Assembly (NCBI RefSeq): GCF_031202265.1
Contig: NZ_CP100604.1
Coordinates: 7,174,501-7,238,500 of the forward strand
Length of the DNA: 64,000 nt
DNA from: Bradyrhizobium sp. Ash2021
GTDB taxonomy: Bacteria; Pseudomonadota; Alphaproteobacteria; Rhizobiales; Xanthobacteraceae
Reading direction: 5' to 3'
This document shows, piece by piece, positions 27,099 through 36,361 of this stretch. The position numbers and the translations under genes are program-made. How positions within the stretch are numbered: position 1 is the stretch's first letter; every line of letters begins with the position of its first letter. The notes beneath the pieces were generated by a model. It ran no database searches and was not told the DNA's origin. It saw only the letters and a list, made by a program, of their open reading frames with translations.

Positions 27099-28925
27099 AT
27101 GCCAGTTTCGGCGGAACCCGAGGCAATCCCCTCTTCCAACGATTCGCTTCTGGGTGAAGAGGGCGCCGTTCCAATTAGTCGACGGTTAGCAGCTGTCGCG
27201 TTCCTGGACATCGTTGGTTACACCATCCTGATGGCCAGCGATGAGAACCGCACGCACCGCCGCTGGATGAAAATTCTCGACGAGGTAATCCGTCCTCGTA
27301 TCTCTCAGTACCGTGGCCGACTGGTCAAATTGACCGGCGATGGAGTTCTTGCCGAGTTTTCCAGCGCTCTTGATGCGGTCGAATGGGCGCAAGATGTCCA
27401 ACGCCTGGTTCCGTCCGTTCAAATCGAGAACGACCAACAATCCCCGTCAATCGCCCTGCGTATCGCAATTAATCTAGGAGATATAATAGCCACCGAATTT
27501 GATATTTATGGTGATGGTGTAAATGTGGCCGCCAGGCTGCAGGAACACGCTGAGCCGGGTGGCGTGCTGCTATCGGAGTCTGTCTACGATGTCGTGCGCG
27601 GCACGGTTGGCAAGTTGGCGCGAGACCTTGGCTATATCCAGCTTAAGAACCTGGAGAAATCTGTACGAGTATATGCAGTTAGTGTGGACGCGCCGACAAT
27701 TGTCGTTCCGACTCGCCGCCACCGTGAGAACCTCCCCTCCATAGCTGTTCTGCCGTTACAAAATCTTGGCGGCGATCCGGCCGATGACTATTTTGCCGAC
27801 GGTATAGTCGAAGACATAATTATGTCTCTGGCTGGCCTGCACGAGCTTTTTGTTATCTCGCGCGCCTCGACTATCAAGTACCGCGGTCCTCCCCCTGATC
27901 CTGGTGAGGTCGGCCGGGCCTTGGGTGCTCGCTACGTTTTTTTTGGAAGCGTTCGCCGATCCGACCGTTTGGTCCGTGTGTCAATCCAGGCATGCGACTC
28001 CGCGACAGGCGAAACTCTGTGGGGCGACGCGGTGGAAGTCCCACCCGGCGAGTTGTTCGATCTTCAGGACCATATCGTTCGGAAGATTGTTGCCGGTATT
28101 GCGCCCAACGTTCGCAAAACCGAGCTGCGTAATGCGATGAGAAAACGACCGGAAAGTTTCACCGCTTACGACTACTCTCTCAGGGCGATACAGATTATCA
28201 ACAGCCTCGACAAACAGACATTCCTGCGAGCGCGTGAATTTTTAGACAAAGCAATTGCCGAAGATCAACACTTCGCTATGCCCGTCGCATGGGCGGCACG
28301 GTGGCATAGCCTGTATGTCGGTCAGGGCTGGTCGCTTAACCCGAGTGAGGATGCCGTCACAGCCATCCAGCTAGCCGCAAGAGCGATAGAACTGGATGAG
28401 CAGAACGCACTTGCACTCGCTACTTTTGGTCACCTGAAGTCATTTCTGTTTCATGAATACGATGGCGCTCAAATGTACTTCGATCGGGCACTTGCAGCAT
28501 GCCCCAATCACGCTTTAGCCTGGATATTATCAAGCGCTACGTTGAGTTATATAGGAGAGGCTGAGGAGGCGGTCAGTCGCGCCCAGCACGCTTTGCGCCT
28601 TTCACCGTTCGATCAAAGTCTTTTCAGCTTCTATATGTTTCTCAACCTCGCATTCTACGCAAAAGGTGAATTTGCGGAATCGGTGAAGTGGGGCAGGATG
28701 TCCTTCAACGAGAACGGCCTGTACACTGCTAACCATAGAATCCTGATCGCAGGCCTCGTTGGTGTAGGCCGACTGGAAGAAGCGCGCGATGTCGCGGCCA
28801 GGATGATTAGAATCGAGCCGGAGTTTCGGTTGAAAACCTACGAGCGAACCCGGCAGCCTTTTCGGGATGCGAAAATCAGAGAGCGATACATGCAGCATTT
28901 GAGAGCGGCTGGCCTCCCAGAATGA
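27099..28925 (+). CDS. Class III nucleotide cyclase with TolB-like and TPR regions
   Basis: 608 residues. A class III cyclase domain (about 28-200) has metal-binding Asp37 in FLDIVGYT and Asp81 in KLTGDG, plus IYGDGVNVAARL. A TolB-like domain follows (about 215-345; SIAVLPLQNLGGDPADDYFA), then tetratricopeptide-type helices (about 370-600). There is no signal peptide or membrane helix. The product is probably cAMP. The frame is also open from a TTG at 27000; I prefer the ATG at 27099. Codon use is less GC-biased than in neighbours. It is 40 bases from the PAP2-like gene. The 277 bases upstream hold no other gene. Confidence 0.85.
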   Translation: MPVSAEPEAIPSSNDSLLGEEGAVPISRRLAAVAFLDIVGYTILMASDENRTHRRWMKILDEVIRPRISQYRGRLVKLTGDGVLAEFSSALDAVEWAQDVQRLVPSVQIENDQQSPSIALRIAINLGDIIATEFDIYGDGVNVAARLQEHAEPGGVLLSESVYDVVRGTVGKLARDLGYIQLKNLEKSVRVYAVSVDAPTIVVPTRRHRENLPSIAVLPLQNLGGDPADDYFADGIVEDIIMSLAGLHELFVISRASTIKYRGPPPDPGEVGRALGARYVFFGSVRRSDRLVRVSIQACDSATGETLWGDAVEVPPGELFDLQDHIVRKIVAGIAPNVRKTELRNAMRKRPESFTAYDYSLRAIQIINSLDKQTFLRAREFLDKAIAEDQHFAMPVAWAARWHSLYVGQGWSLNPSEDAVTAIQLAARAIELDEQNALALATFGHLKSFLFHEYDGAQMYFDRALAACPNHALAWILSSATLSYIGEAEEAVSRAQHALRLSPFDQSLFSFYMFLNLAFYAKGEFAESVKWGRMSFNENGLYTANHRILIAGLVGVGRLEEARDVAARMIRIEPEFRLKTYERTRQPFRDAKIRERYMQHLRAAGLPE

Positions 28926-28965
28926 CCTGAGAGCGAAAAGCAGCCGGAACGCGGAGGAGGATCAG

Positions 28966-29910
28966 ATGAGATCATTTGGACTCGCTGACGGTGCGGATGG
29001 TGCGGACGGTGCGGACGGCGCAGACGGCGCAGACGGCGCGAATGGCTCAAGAGCATCAGGCGGCGCATCAAGTTTGATACGCCCCATTGGGGTTTCACCA
29101 GCTCTGAGAAAACTTGCCAACGAAGATTGGTTCAGAGGGAATAAATGGCCGCCTGCGGACCTTGTTGCACCGTTCGCGAATACGGCGGCCACGAAATTTC
29201 CTACACACGCATGGAGCGCGTTCCATTTTTCCATCGTTGCGCTCGGTGAATTTGTCCAGGTTCCGGGCTGGGACCAGTTCAACCTTCAGGCTGTGGCGCC
29301 TATTCCCGTTGGGGCAGGGCTGCAATACGAACTAGATGAGCTTCTGGCGTTGGTGGACTATCGCCCAGGGGTCATGTCCGAGGCTTTAGCACAGCGAGAT
29401 AATATCTCCGTGTATTGGGCTGGGCTGTTAATGTACAATAAGTCCTCACATCCCGCGACTTACCTGTTGGCCCAAATCGCCCTTCGTGTCGGCCAATTCC
29501 AGGCGATGCACTATAAATTCAATCCGGGCGCGAATACACCACCAGGCCCACCACCGCTCCCGCCTCGGCCGCGTCCATCTCAACTTTCGCCGTCGCTGAT
29601 GCCCCCGATCGACATCCCGGGCCACGCCTCCTATCCAAGCGGGCACGCTACGGAATCGTACTTGTTGGCGGGAATCCTCGCGCGAGTTATGCCTGCTGCA
29701 GCGAGCACCCAAACAGATCTCGCCGACCCTGACAGCACTCCGCTGCGGCGCCTTGCCGAGAGAGTGGCGCGCAACAGGGAGGTGCTGGGCCTGCACTATC
29801 CTTCCGATAGCAAGGCCGGGAAATATCTCGGCGATCAAACTTTGGCACTCCTGCTTCAGTGCCCGAGCGTTGCCGGTCTTATTCCCGTCGCCCAAGCGGA
29901 ATGGCAGTGA
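28966..29910 (+). CDS. PAP2/vanadium haloperoxidase-like protein with collagen-like N-terminus
   Basis: 314 residues. Residues about 9-26 are a Gly-Ala-Asp triplet repeat, which is collagen-like. The C-terminal part has PAP2-superfamily motifs: a lysine in HYKF, RPRPSQ, PGHASYPSGHATES and RNREVLGLHYPSD. A Pro-rich insert (GANTPPGPPPLPPRP) separates the lysine from the RP motif, where known members have only a few residues. Catalysis could be phosphatase or vanadate haloperoxidase; the HYPSD context is closer to haloperoxidase-like proteins. There is no signal peptide. GGAGGAGGATCAG precedes the ATG, and the gene lies between the cyclase and subtilase genes. Confidence 0.82.
   Translation: MRSFGLADGADGADGADGADGADGANGSRASGGASSLIRPIGVSPALRKLANEDWFRGNKWPPADLVAPFANTAATKFPTHAWSAFHFSIVALGEFVQVPGWDQFNLQAVAPIPVGAGLQYELDELLALVDYRPGVMSEALAQRDNISVYWAGLLMYNKSSHPATYLLAQIALRVGQFQAMHYKFNPGANTPPGPPPLPPRPRPSQLSPSLMPPIDIPGHASYPSGHATESYLLAGILARVMPAAASTQTDLADPDSTPLRRLAERVARNREVLGLHYPSDSKAGKYLGDQTLALLLQCPSVAGLIPVAQAEWQ
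28990..29043 (+). repeat. Six tandem 9-bp units encoding Gly-Ala-Asp
   Basis: Units read GGTGCGGAT, GGTGCGGAC twice, GGCGCAGAC twice and GGCGCGAAT. The units differ mainly at synonymous or wobble positions, so the repeat is maintained at protein level but could still slip in steps of three codons without breaking the frame. Confidence 0.9.
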
Positions 29911-30003
29911 GCTCTTGCGGTTACGTCGCGACTCTCCGCGTTCACCCGGGTGTGGAGTGCTTTAGCGACGATGTCGATCGTTCAAGCATAAGGAGCCGTT
30001 GAC

Positions 30004-31437
30004 ATGATTCGACAGCTGATCGTGTTACGTCGCGACGACTTTTCGAGTGCGTTACCGGACCGAAGTACGGCAAAGACCAAAAGCCCGGAAGAAGATGAAA
30101 AGCTCCTTTTGAGGGTGGATGAGCGTCTGCGCCAACTGTTGGGTGATTTCAAGGGGCCATTAAATAATCTCAGAATTCCCTTACTGGATTGGCAGGTTCA
30201 ACTCGCGCAGACACCGCCACAGGACCTGCCTCCCCTCGACCAGTTAGTTATTTCTGTAGATATGCCGGATTTGGCCGATCTGAACCTATTTCGCAAGGCG
30301 GTCGAAGACGCAAATAGAAGGGCGCGCGATCAGGATAAACTCGAACCTGTTTTGGGCGTGGGCGCCGATCTTTCTGTCTCTGAATCGGAATTCTTCTGTC
30401 CTGCAAACGTCGATGAGATCCTGTTCGGCGACAGAAATGCCGCCGCGTCGCTTACAGAATCCGGCGTGCTAAGGCAGCGGGGGCTAACCGGGCGTGGCGT
30501 CAACATTGTTGTTATTGACCAAGGTTTCGACGCAACGAAAGTTCGGAACTTTGGAGGAGGACTTGCGAACGGGACTATCGGGCCGGGCACGACTACTCGC
30601 GGTCATGGCTTGATGATGGTTCGGAACATTGTCGACGTTGCGCCAGATGCAACGTTTTATGATGTCCCGCTGATCCCATTGAGAATTAGTGATGTGCCGG
30701 GCTTCATCAGCACCGCTTTGCATGTTTTCATTCAACTAAAACAGCTAATCGGGTTCTTGCGTGGAACCGCCGTTGGTCCGTGGGATGGACCTTGGGTACT
30801 CGTAAATGCCTGGTCGATTTTCGACCGAACCACTGAGGTGCCGCTTGGCGATTACACGGAGAAACCAGCCCATCCACTTAACATGCTGGTTGACGCGATC
30901 GTAGACGACGCCATCGATGTTGTCTTTGCAGCCGGGAATTGCGGGCAGTTCTGTCCTGATCGACGTTGCGGAAAGCGGGACGTTGGACCTGGTAACAGTA
31001 TCTACGGCGCAAATTCGCACCCGAGAGTGGTGACCGTAGGAGCGGTTCGGACCGATACCCGGTGGATGGGAAATTCGTCTCAGGGACCCGGGCAACAGCT
31101 ACTCTCGCTGTTAAAGCCAGACCTTTGTGCTCCGAGTTACTTCCGTGATGTCGGCGATGCGTTCATCGGCAATACGGCCGAACCATTCGTTGGCAACACC
31201 GGGTCGCCCTACATTGCCAACACCGGTACATCGGCCGCCTGTGGTGTGGCTGCGGGCATCATCGGAGCAATCCGCAGCGGGTGGGACCAAAGGCGTCTTA
31301 CCCCCGACGATTTGAGGAAAGCCCTCAACGCCAATGCGCGAAAGACGGAAGGTCCCACCTGGAATCAACGTCTCGGAAACGGAATAATCAACGTGAGAGA
31401 CACTTTGTCAGCCCTGGAACCGAGCGCCAAACGCTGA
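30004..31437 (+). CDS. S8 subtilisin-like serine protease without signal peptide
   Basis: 477 residues. The catalytic Asp172 is in VVIDQGFD, His201 in TRGHGLMM, oxyanion Asn312 in FAAGNCG, and Ser410 in ANTGTSAACGVAAG. Three GNT or ANT repeats (FIGNT, FVGNT, YIANT) lead into the Ser loop. A 160-residue N-terminal region of unknown fold precedes the protease domain, and no export signal is visible, so it may act in the cytoplasm. It follows the PAP2-like gene by 93 bases on the same strand. The substrate is unknown. The 130 bases to livF contain no gene. Confidence 0.88.
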   Translation: MIRQLIVLRRDDFSSALPDRSTAKTKSPEEDEKLLLRVDERLRQLLGDFKGPLNNLRIPLLDWQVQLAQTPPQDLPPLDQLVISVDMPDLADLNLFRKAVEDANRRARDQDKLEPVLGVGADLSVSESEFFCPANVDEILFGDRNAAASLTESGVLRQRGLTGRGVNIVVIDQGFDATKVRNFGGGLANGTIGPGTTTRGHGLMMVRNIVDVAPDATFYDVPLIPLRISDVPGFISTALHVFIQLKQLIGFLRGTAVGPWDGPWVLVNAWSIFDRTTEVPLGDYTEKPAHPLNMLVDAIVDDAIDVVFAAGNCGQFCPDRRCGKRDVGPGNSIYGANSHPRVVTVGAVRTDTRWMGNSSQGPGQQLLSLLKPDLCAPSYFRDVGDAFIGNTAEPFVGNTGSPYIANTGTSAACGVAAGIIGAIRSGWDQRRLTPDDLRKALNANARKTEGPTWNQRLGNGIINVRDTLSALEPSAKR

Positions 31438-31567
31438 TGTTCATGCCTATGTGGCGCGACGCGACCGGAACGCGTGCGCACGGGCGCCAAACGGCTGTAT
31501 TTCGTCATCGCGTCGACGGCGCATCCAACGATCGCCGTTGACGGGGGCAAGCTATTCCGAAGCGACT

Positions 31568-32317
31568 TCAAGACGCGGCCGACGCGTGGCTTTCGTGCCC
31601 GAAATAGGCGCGCTCGAGCCGCTGCGGCAGATTGCTCTCGCTGGTCGGCGCCTGCAGCACAATATTGCCCTGCACCAGCGCGTAGACGCGGTCGGCGGCG
31701 GCGAGCGCCTTTTCCAGCAATTGTTCGACCAGCAACACCGCGGTGCCCTGCCCGCGCAACTGGCCGATGACGTTGAGCACGCGGTCGACCAGCACCGGCG
31801 ACAGCCCGGCGGAGGGTTCGTCGAGCATCAACAGCCGCGGACGGCGCACCAGGCCCTGTGCCACCGTCAGCATCTGCTGCTGTCCGCCTGAGAGCGCGCC
31901 GCCGCGCTCGTGACGTTTCTCGGCGATCTCGGGAAAGAACGACAAGGCTTCCTCGACCCGCGCAGCGCGTTCGCTGCGCGGAAGATCGTAGCCGGCCAGC
32001 AACAGATTGTCGGTGACGGAAATCTGCGTGAACACGCGATGGCCCTCGATCACGTGCACGAGGCCGGCGCGCGCCGCGTCGCGCGGCGTGGCGTTGGTCA
32101 TGTCACGGCCGTCGAACCGCACCCGGCCCGAATTGACCGGCAGCAATCCCGACAGCGCGCGCAGCATGGTGGTCTTGCCGGCGCCGTTCGGGCCGAGCAA
32201 CGCCACCACTTCACCGGCGGCGACATTGAAATCGATCCCGTGCAGCACGCGGATCTTGCCGTAACCGGATTCCAGCGCGGTCACCGCGAGCAGAGGTTCA
32301 GCCGCCGAGGTAAGCAC
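31568..32317 (-). CDS. livF: LivF-type ABC transporter ATPase
   Basis: 249 residues with Walker A GPNGAGKTT, signature LSGGQQQM and Walker B LLMLDEPSAGL, typical of the LivF subunit of branched-chain amino-acid (HAAT) uptake systems. The start is a GTG at 32317 preceded by AAGGAGGT and inside the end of the upstream gene (20-base overlap). It is the last gene of the operon. Confidence 0.92.
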   Translation of the reverse strand: MLTSAAEPLLAVTALESGYGKIRVLHGIDFNVAAGEVVALLGPNGAGKTTMLRALSGLLPVNSGRVRFDGRDMTNATPRDAARAGLVHVIEGHRVFTQISVTDNLLLAGYDLPRSERAARVEEALSFFPEIAEKRHERGGALSGGQQQMLTVAQGLVRRPRLLMLDEPSAGLSPVLVDRVLNVIGQLRGQGTAVLLVEQLLEKALAAADRVYALVQGNIVLQAPTSESNLPQRLERAYFGHESHASAAS

Positions 32318-34094
32318 TGACGACCTCCTTGTGAACGCGAATCTCGGCCGGCGTTCCCGCCGCCAGCGTACGCCCGAGATTGAGCACGGTGACCTGGTGG
32401 CAGATGTCGAAGATCAGGTCGGCGTGGTGTTCCACCAGCAGCACGCCGGTGCCGCGCCCGCTGATCGCCTTGATCAACCCGGCCAGCCGCTCGATCTCGT
32501 CGCTGGAAAGACCGGCGGCGGGCTCATCGAGCAGCAGGAAATCCGGATCCAGCATCAGCGCACGCGCGATCTCGATGAAGCGCAGCTCGCTGTGCTGCAG
32601 GCGGTCGGCGCGGACCTCGGCCAGCGGCTCGAGTCCGACGACACCCAGCAGCGCCCGCGCCTTGGCGGCAAGCATGCGCTCGTCCTGCCGGTTTCGAGGC
32701 AGCGCCAGCATCGCCTCGACAAAGCTCGCCTTGCCCTCGATGGTGCCGCCGATCATCACGTTCTGCAGCACTGACGCTTCGCCGATCACGCGCGGGGTTT
32801 GGAAGGTGCGCGCAATGCCGCGCGCAGCCCGCAGCGCCGGCATGCCCGGCGGCAGTGCGGCGTCGCCGAGCGTCATGGTGCCGGCCTTGGCGGCGTAATA
32901 GCCCGAGATCACGTTGAGCGTGGTGGTCTTGCCGCTGCCATTGGGACCGATCAGGCCGTGGATCTGGCCGGGTGCGACATCCAGATCGAGGCCATCGATG
33001 GCCCGCACATTGCCGAAGCTGAGCGAAATGTCGCGCAATGCGAGCGCGCTGCCGCCCGCGCGTTGGCGCACGATATCGGCCAGTGCGGCGGGACGCAGCA
33101 GAATCGCGCGGTTGCTGGCGAGCGGGCGGCGGTTACGGAAATCGAGCAGTGCCGCGATGCCGCCCGGCATCACCAGCACGATCACCAGCAGCAACACCGC
33201 GTAGAGGAATGTCGACCACGCTGCCAGCGGTGCGGCGATCTCCGGCAAAATTGTCAGGATGATGGTACCGAGCATCGGCCCCAGGATCGAGCCGCGGCCC
33301 CCGATCAGGATCGCGATGAAAAACAATACCGACAGGTCGAAGGTGAAGGCGTCCGGCGTGATGTAGGTTTGCAGGCTCGCAAACAATCCGCCCGCGATCG
33401 CCGCCAGCGCCCCGGCGAACAGAAAGATCGCGATCAGCATTTTCGGTTTTGAAATGCCGGTGGCTTCCGCCGCGACTTCGGCATCGCGCACCGCGATCAA
33501 AGCGCGGCCGAACCGGCTGCGCGCGATGTTGGCGCTCATCCAGGTGGTGAACGCGGCAAAGCCGGTGCAGAGAAAGTAAAATCCCCACGCGGTATTGAAC
33601 GGCGCAGGAAATTCCGGTCCTGATATACCGATGCCGCCGCCGGTGACGCTCTGCCAGGCCAATGCGATCTGGGTAACGATGGTGGCGAAGCCGAGCGTCG
33701 ACATTGCAAAATAGAAGGTGCGCAACCGCAACGCCGGCAGGCCGACGATGACGCCGAACACCGCGCCGACGATGGCCGCGACCGGCAGCGCGGCAAAGAC
33801 CGGTACCGGCGGCAGCACATTGCCGGCGACCAGCACGCTGGTGGTGTAGGCGCCGAGCGTCAGCAGCGCGACATAGCCGATCGCCAGATGGCCGGCGAAG
33901 CCGACGACCAGGTTGAGGCCGGACACCAGCACCCAATAGATCGCCGCGCGGGTGCCGATCAGCGCCCAATAGTCGTTGCTGATGAAGGGCAGCATCACCG
34001 CCAGCGCCAGAATGCCGAGAAACGGCGCCAGCTGCGGCAGCGCGGCGCGGATGGCGCCGGCTTCCTGATGTGGCGTTGCGGTGACGGCGGTCAT
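32298..34094 (-). CDS. Fused LivM permease and LivG ATPase
   Basis: A 598-residue fusion. Residues about 20-325 are a LivM-type permease, including VGFAGHLAIGYVALLTLGAY; about 345-598 are a LivG-type ATPase with Walker A GPNGSGKTT and Walker B FLLLDEPAAGL. The ABC signature is LQHSELRFIEIARAL, with Ser where LivG usually has Gly. I chose the ATG at 34094, which shares one base with the livH stop, over the GTG at 34097. The fusion fixes a 1:1 ratio of one permease to one ATPase. Confidence 0.93.
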   Translation of the reverse strand: MTAVTATPHQEAGAIRAALPQLAPFLGILALAVMLPFISNDYWALIGTRAAIYWVLVSGLNLVVGFAGHLAIGYVALLTLGAYTTSVLVAGNVLPPVPVFAALPVAAIVGAVFGVIVGLPALRLRTFYFAMSTLGFATIVTQIALAWQSVTGGGIGISGPEFPAPFNTAWGFYFLCTGFAAFTTWMSANIARSRFGRALIAVRDAEVAAEATGISKPKMLIAIFLFAGALAAIAGGLFASLQTYITPDAFTFDLSVLFFIAILIGGRGSILGPMLGTIILTILPEIAAPLAAWSTFLYAVLLLVIVLVMPGGIAALLDFRNRRPLASNRAILLRPAALADIVRQRAGGSALALRDISLSFGNVRAIDGLDLDVAPGQIHGLIGPNGSGKTTTLNVISGYYAAKAGTMTLGDAALPPGMPALRAARGIARTFQTPRVIGEASVLQNVMIGGTIEGKASFVEAMLALPRNRQDERMLAAKARALLGVVGLEPLAEVRADRLQHSELRFIEIARALMLDPDFLLLDEPAAGLSSDEIERLAGLIKAISGRGTGVLLVEHHADLIFDICHQVTVLNLGRTLAAGTPAEIRVHKEVVSAYLGG

Positions 34095-34951
34095 CACACC
34101 CTCCGCGCCGTCGACGCGCCGAACAGGCCTTGCGGCGCCGCCAGCAGAACCACGATGAACAGCGTGAACACGGCGACGGATGAGAAGATGCCGCCGACGA
34201 GGAAGTTCGCCGCCTGCTGAAACAGGCCGAGCGCAAGCCCGCCGACGACGGCGCCGCGGTTGTTGCCCAGTCCGCCAAGCGCCACCGGCACAAAACCGTA
34301 GAAATTCAAGAGCGCGCCATTGGCGAAGAACGCAAGCAGCAATTCGCCGCCGGAAAATCCGGCGATGCCGCCGACGACCCCGGCCAGCGCGTAACTGGCG
34401 ACGCGCAGATTACGCTCGGGCAGACCGAGCGCGCGCGCCGCGAAATTGTCCTCCGCGATCGCCACGAAGGCGCGGCCCACCAGTGTACGCCGATAGAGAT
34501 ATTCGAGGCCGAGAATCGTGATCGCGCAGGCCACCACCGGCAGCCAGAATTTTTCGTCAAAGACCCCGCTGCCGAGTCCGATCAGGCGCGGAAACGGCTG
34601 CGGCTCGGTGCCCCATTTGATCGCCGCGACCTGCTGGATCATCAGCGCCAGCGCCAGGGTCGAGAGCACGTAGAGGTGCTGGTCGAGGCTTTTCAGCACC
34701 GGCCGCACCGCGACGAATTCGGTGATAATGCCGATGATCGCGCAGCCGACCAATGTAAGCAGCAAGCCCACGACGATGGGCATGCCGAGCTTCAGCGTGA
34801 ACATCGAGCCGAACACGCCGCCAAGCATGGCGAGCTGGCCCGCGGTAAAGCTCATCACCCGCGAGGTCGAGAACATGGTGTTGTAGGTGACGCCGACGAG
34901 CGCGTAGATCGCGCCCGCCGCAAGACCCGATGCGAGAATGGAGGCGAGCAT
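34094..34951 (-). CDS. livH: LivH-type branched-chain amino-acid permease
   Basis: A 285-residue inner-membrane permease with about eight helices and the family pattern GAIYALVGVTYNTMFSTSRV at the start, then FTAGQLAMLGG. It pairs with the LivM half of the next gene. It lies 22 bases after the binding-protein gene. Confidence 0.93.
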   Translation of the reverse strand: MLASILASGLAAGAIYALVGVTYNTMFSTSRVMSFTAGQLAMLGGVFGSMFTLKLGMPIVVGLLLTLVGCAIIGIITEFVAVRPVLKSLDQHLYVLSTLALALMIQQVAAIKWGTEPQPFPRLIGLGSGVFDEKFWLPVVACAITILGLEYLYRRTLVGRAFVAIAEDNFAARALGLPERNLRVASYALAGVVGGIAGFSGGELLLAFFANGALLNFYGFVPVALGGLGNNRGAVVGGLALGLFQQAANFLVGGIFSSVAVFTLFIVVLLAAPQGLFGASTARRV

Positions 34952-34973
34952 TGGCCGCGCCCTCTCCGACCGC

Positions 34974-36170
34974 TTACGTGTATCCCGGCGCCAGTGCGAA
35001 GGTGCCGTTCCTGGCCGAACGCGCCTCCGACATCACGATCTCTTCGGTCGGATAGCCGTTGTGCTGGGTCGGGTTGAAGGTGTAGTCGCCGAAATAGCCC
35101 GGGTATTTCGACAGCCAGTTCAGATACGCGATGATGCCCGCGCCCTCGGTGGATCCGCTGGTTTCGACTGCCTTGGCGAACAACTCGACGGCGTCGATGC
35201 CGCCCGCGATCCACCACAACAGCGTGTCGTTCATCGCCACCCTCGCCTTGGTCAGACGATCGACCAGATCCTGGGTCTTGGCGGGCAGCTTGCCGGCGCC
35301 GTCATAGCTGACGCTCTTGTAGCCGATGGCGTAGACTTTTTCCCAATTGGCTGGCTTCTCGACCAGGCCCGCGATCTCGCCCGATGATAGCGAGGGATGG
35401 CCGACGAACGCGACATCCCAGTTCATCGCGGCGCGGGTATTGAACATGCGCGCTTCCATGCCGGTGGTGACGCTCCACACCACGATGACTTCGGCGCCGG
35501 CGTTTTTCGCTCGGAGCAAGTCGGGCGTCATGTCTGGCTGCGTTGCATCGATATTGGCCTGATAAACGATTTCGGCGCCGTCCTTCTTGAACGCAGCCAC
35601 CGATGCGCCGACCGCGGTCACGCCATAGCCCGTGGTATCGCCGATTACGGCGATCTTCTTCACCTTGAGGATATTGAGGCAGTAGTTACGGACGGCGTCG
35701 TCCCACTGGCTGTTAGACGGCGCCATGCGGAAGGCGTTCGGGAATTTCGTGGTGTCGATCAGCGTTTCGACGACGCAAGGGTGGATGTTTGGTATCTTGG
35801 CGCGCGCCATGATCGGCGTGGTGGCCAGCGCCTCGCCCGAATTGAGCGGCCCCCAGATTCCGTGAACCTTGGCCTGGCTGATCAATTCCTGTGTGGCATT
35901 CACCGCCTTGGTCGGATCGCCCTGGGTGTCGCGCATGACGATCTCGAGCTTGCGGCCCTTGACGCCGCCGGCGGCATTGATCGCGTCGGCTGCAAAGTAG
36001 ACGCCGCGGTTGAAACCGATGGTGGGCGCCGAACTCGGCCCGGTCATTGCGGCCAGGCAACCGATCTTGATCGGTTCCGTCTGGGCAATGGCGGGTTTTG
36101 GAAATGAAAATGTTGCAGCGCCGAGTGCGCCGGCGCTGCCCAATATGACGTCACGACGTGAAATGGCCAT
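34974..36170 (-). CDS. Liv-type periplasmic substrate-binding protein
   Basis: 398 residues. A Tat-like leader (MAISRRDVILGSAG) ending near residue 29 (AIA-Q) is followed by a type I periplasmic binding fold: PIKIGCLAAMTGPSSA, GVKGRKLEIVMRDTQGDPTK and DIVRTKNAG-like segments. It feeds the LivH/LivMG/LivF complex. The ligand may be an amino acid, amide or aromatic acid. GGGAG lies before the ATG, and this is the first gene of the operon. Confidence 0.92.
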   Translation of the reverse strand: MAISRRDVILGSAGALGAATFSFPKPAIAQTEPIKIGCLAAMTGPSSAPTIGFNRGVYFAADAINAAGGVKGRKLEIVMRDTQGDPTKAVNATQELISQAKVHGIWGPLNSGEALATTPIMARAKIPNIHPCVVETLIDTTKFPNAFRMAPSNSQWDDAVRNYCLNILKVKKIAVIGDTTGYGVTAVGASVAAFKKDGAEIVYQANIDATQPDMTPDLLRAKNAGAEVIVVWSVTTGMEARMFNTRAAMNWDVAFVGHPSLSSGEIAGLVEKPANWEKVYAIGYKSVSYDGAGKLPAKTQDLVDRLTKARVAMNDTLLWWIAGGIDAVELFAKAVETSGSTEGAGIIAYLNWLSKYPGYFGDYTFNPTQHNGYPTEEIVMSEARSARNGTFALAPGYT

Positions 36171-36361
36171 GTGATGCTCCCTTTGGTTTCCTTATTCGGC
36201 ACCCGTCGTTGGCTGCGGGCGTCCGTTTCGTTCGTGCTCCGCGGCTCACGGCCGCGGTTGAATTTCGCGCGTCAAATTTGAGCCTGACGCAGACAGCTTG
36301 TCCAGCGTTTATGACCGGATGACGCGACATTACCGCGATGCTTGCTTCATGAGCCCGGTTC

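Noticed and set aside
28990..29043. Possible CRISPR-like or minisatellite array
   Set aside because: The 9-bp units have no spacers and encode Gly-Ala-Asp in frame inside a gene.
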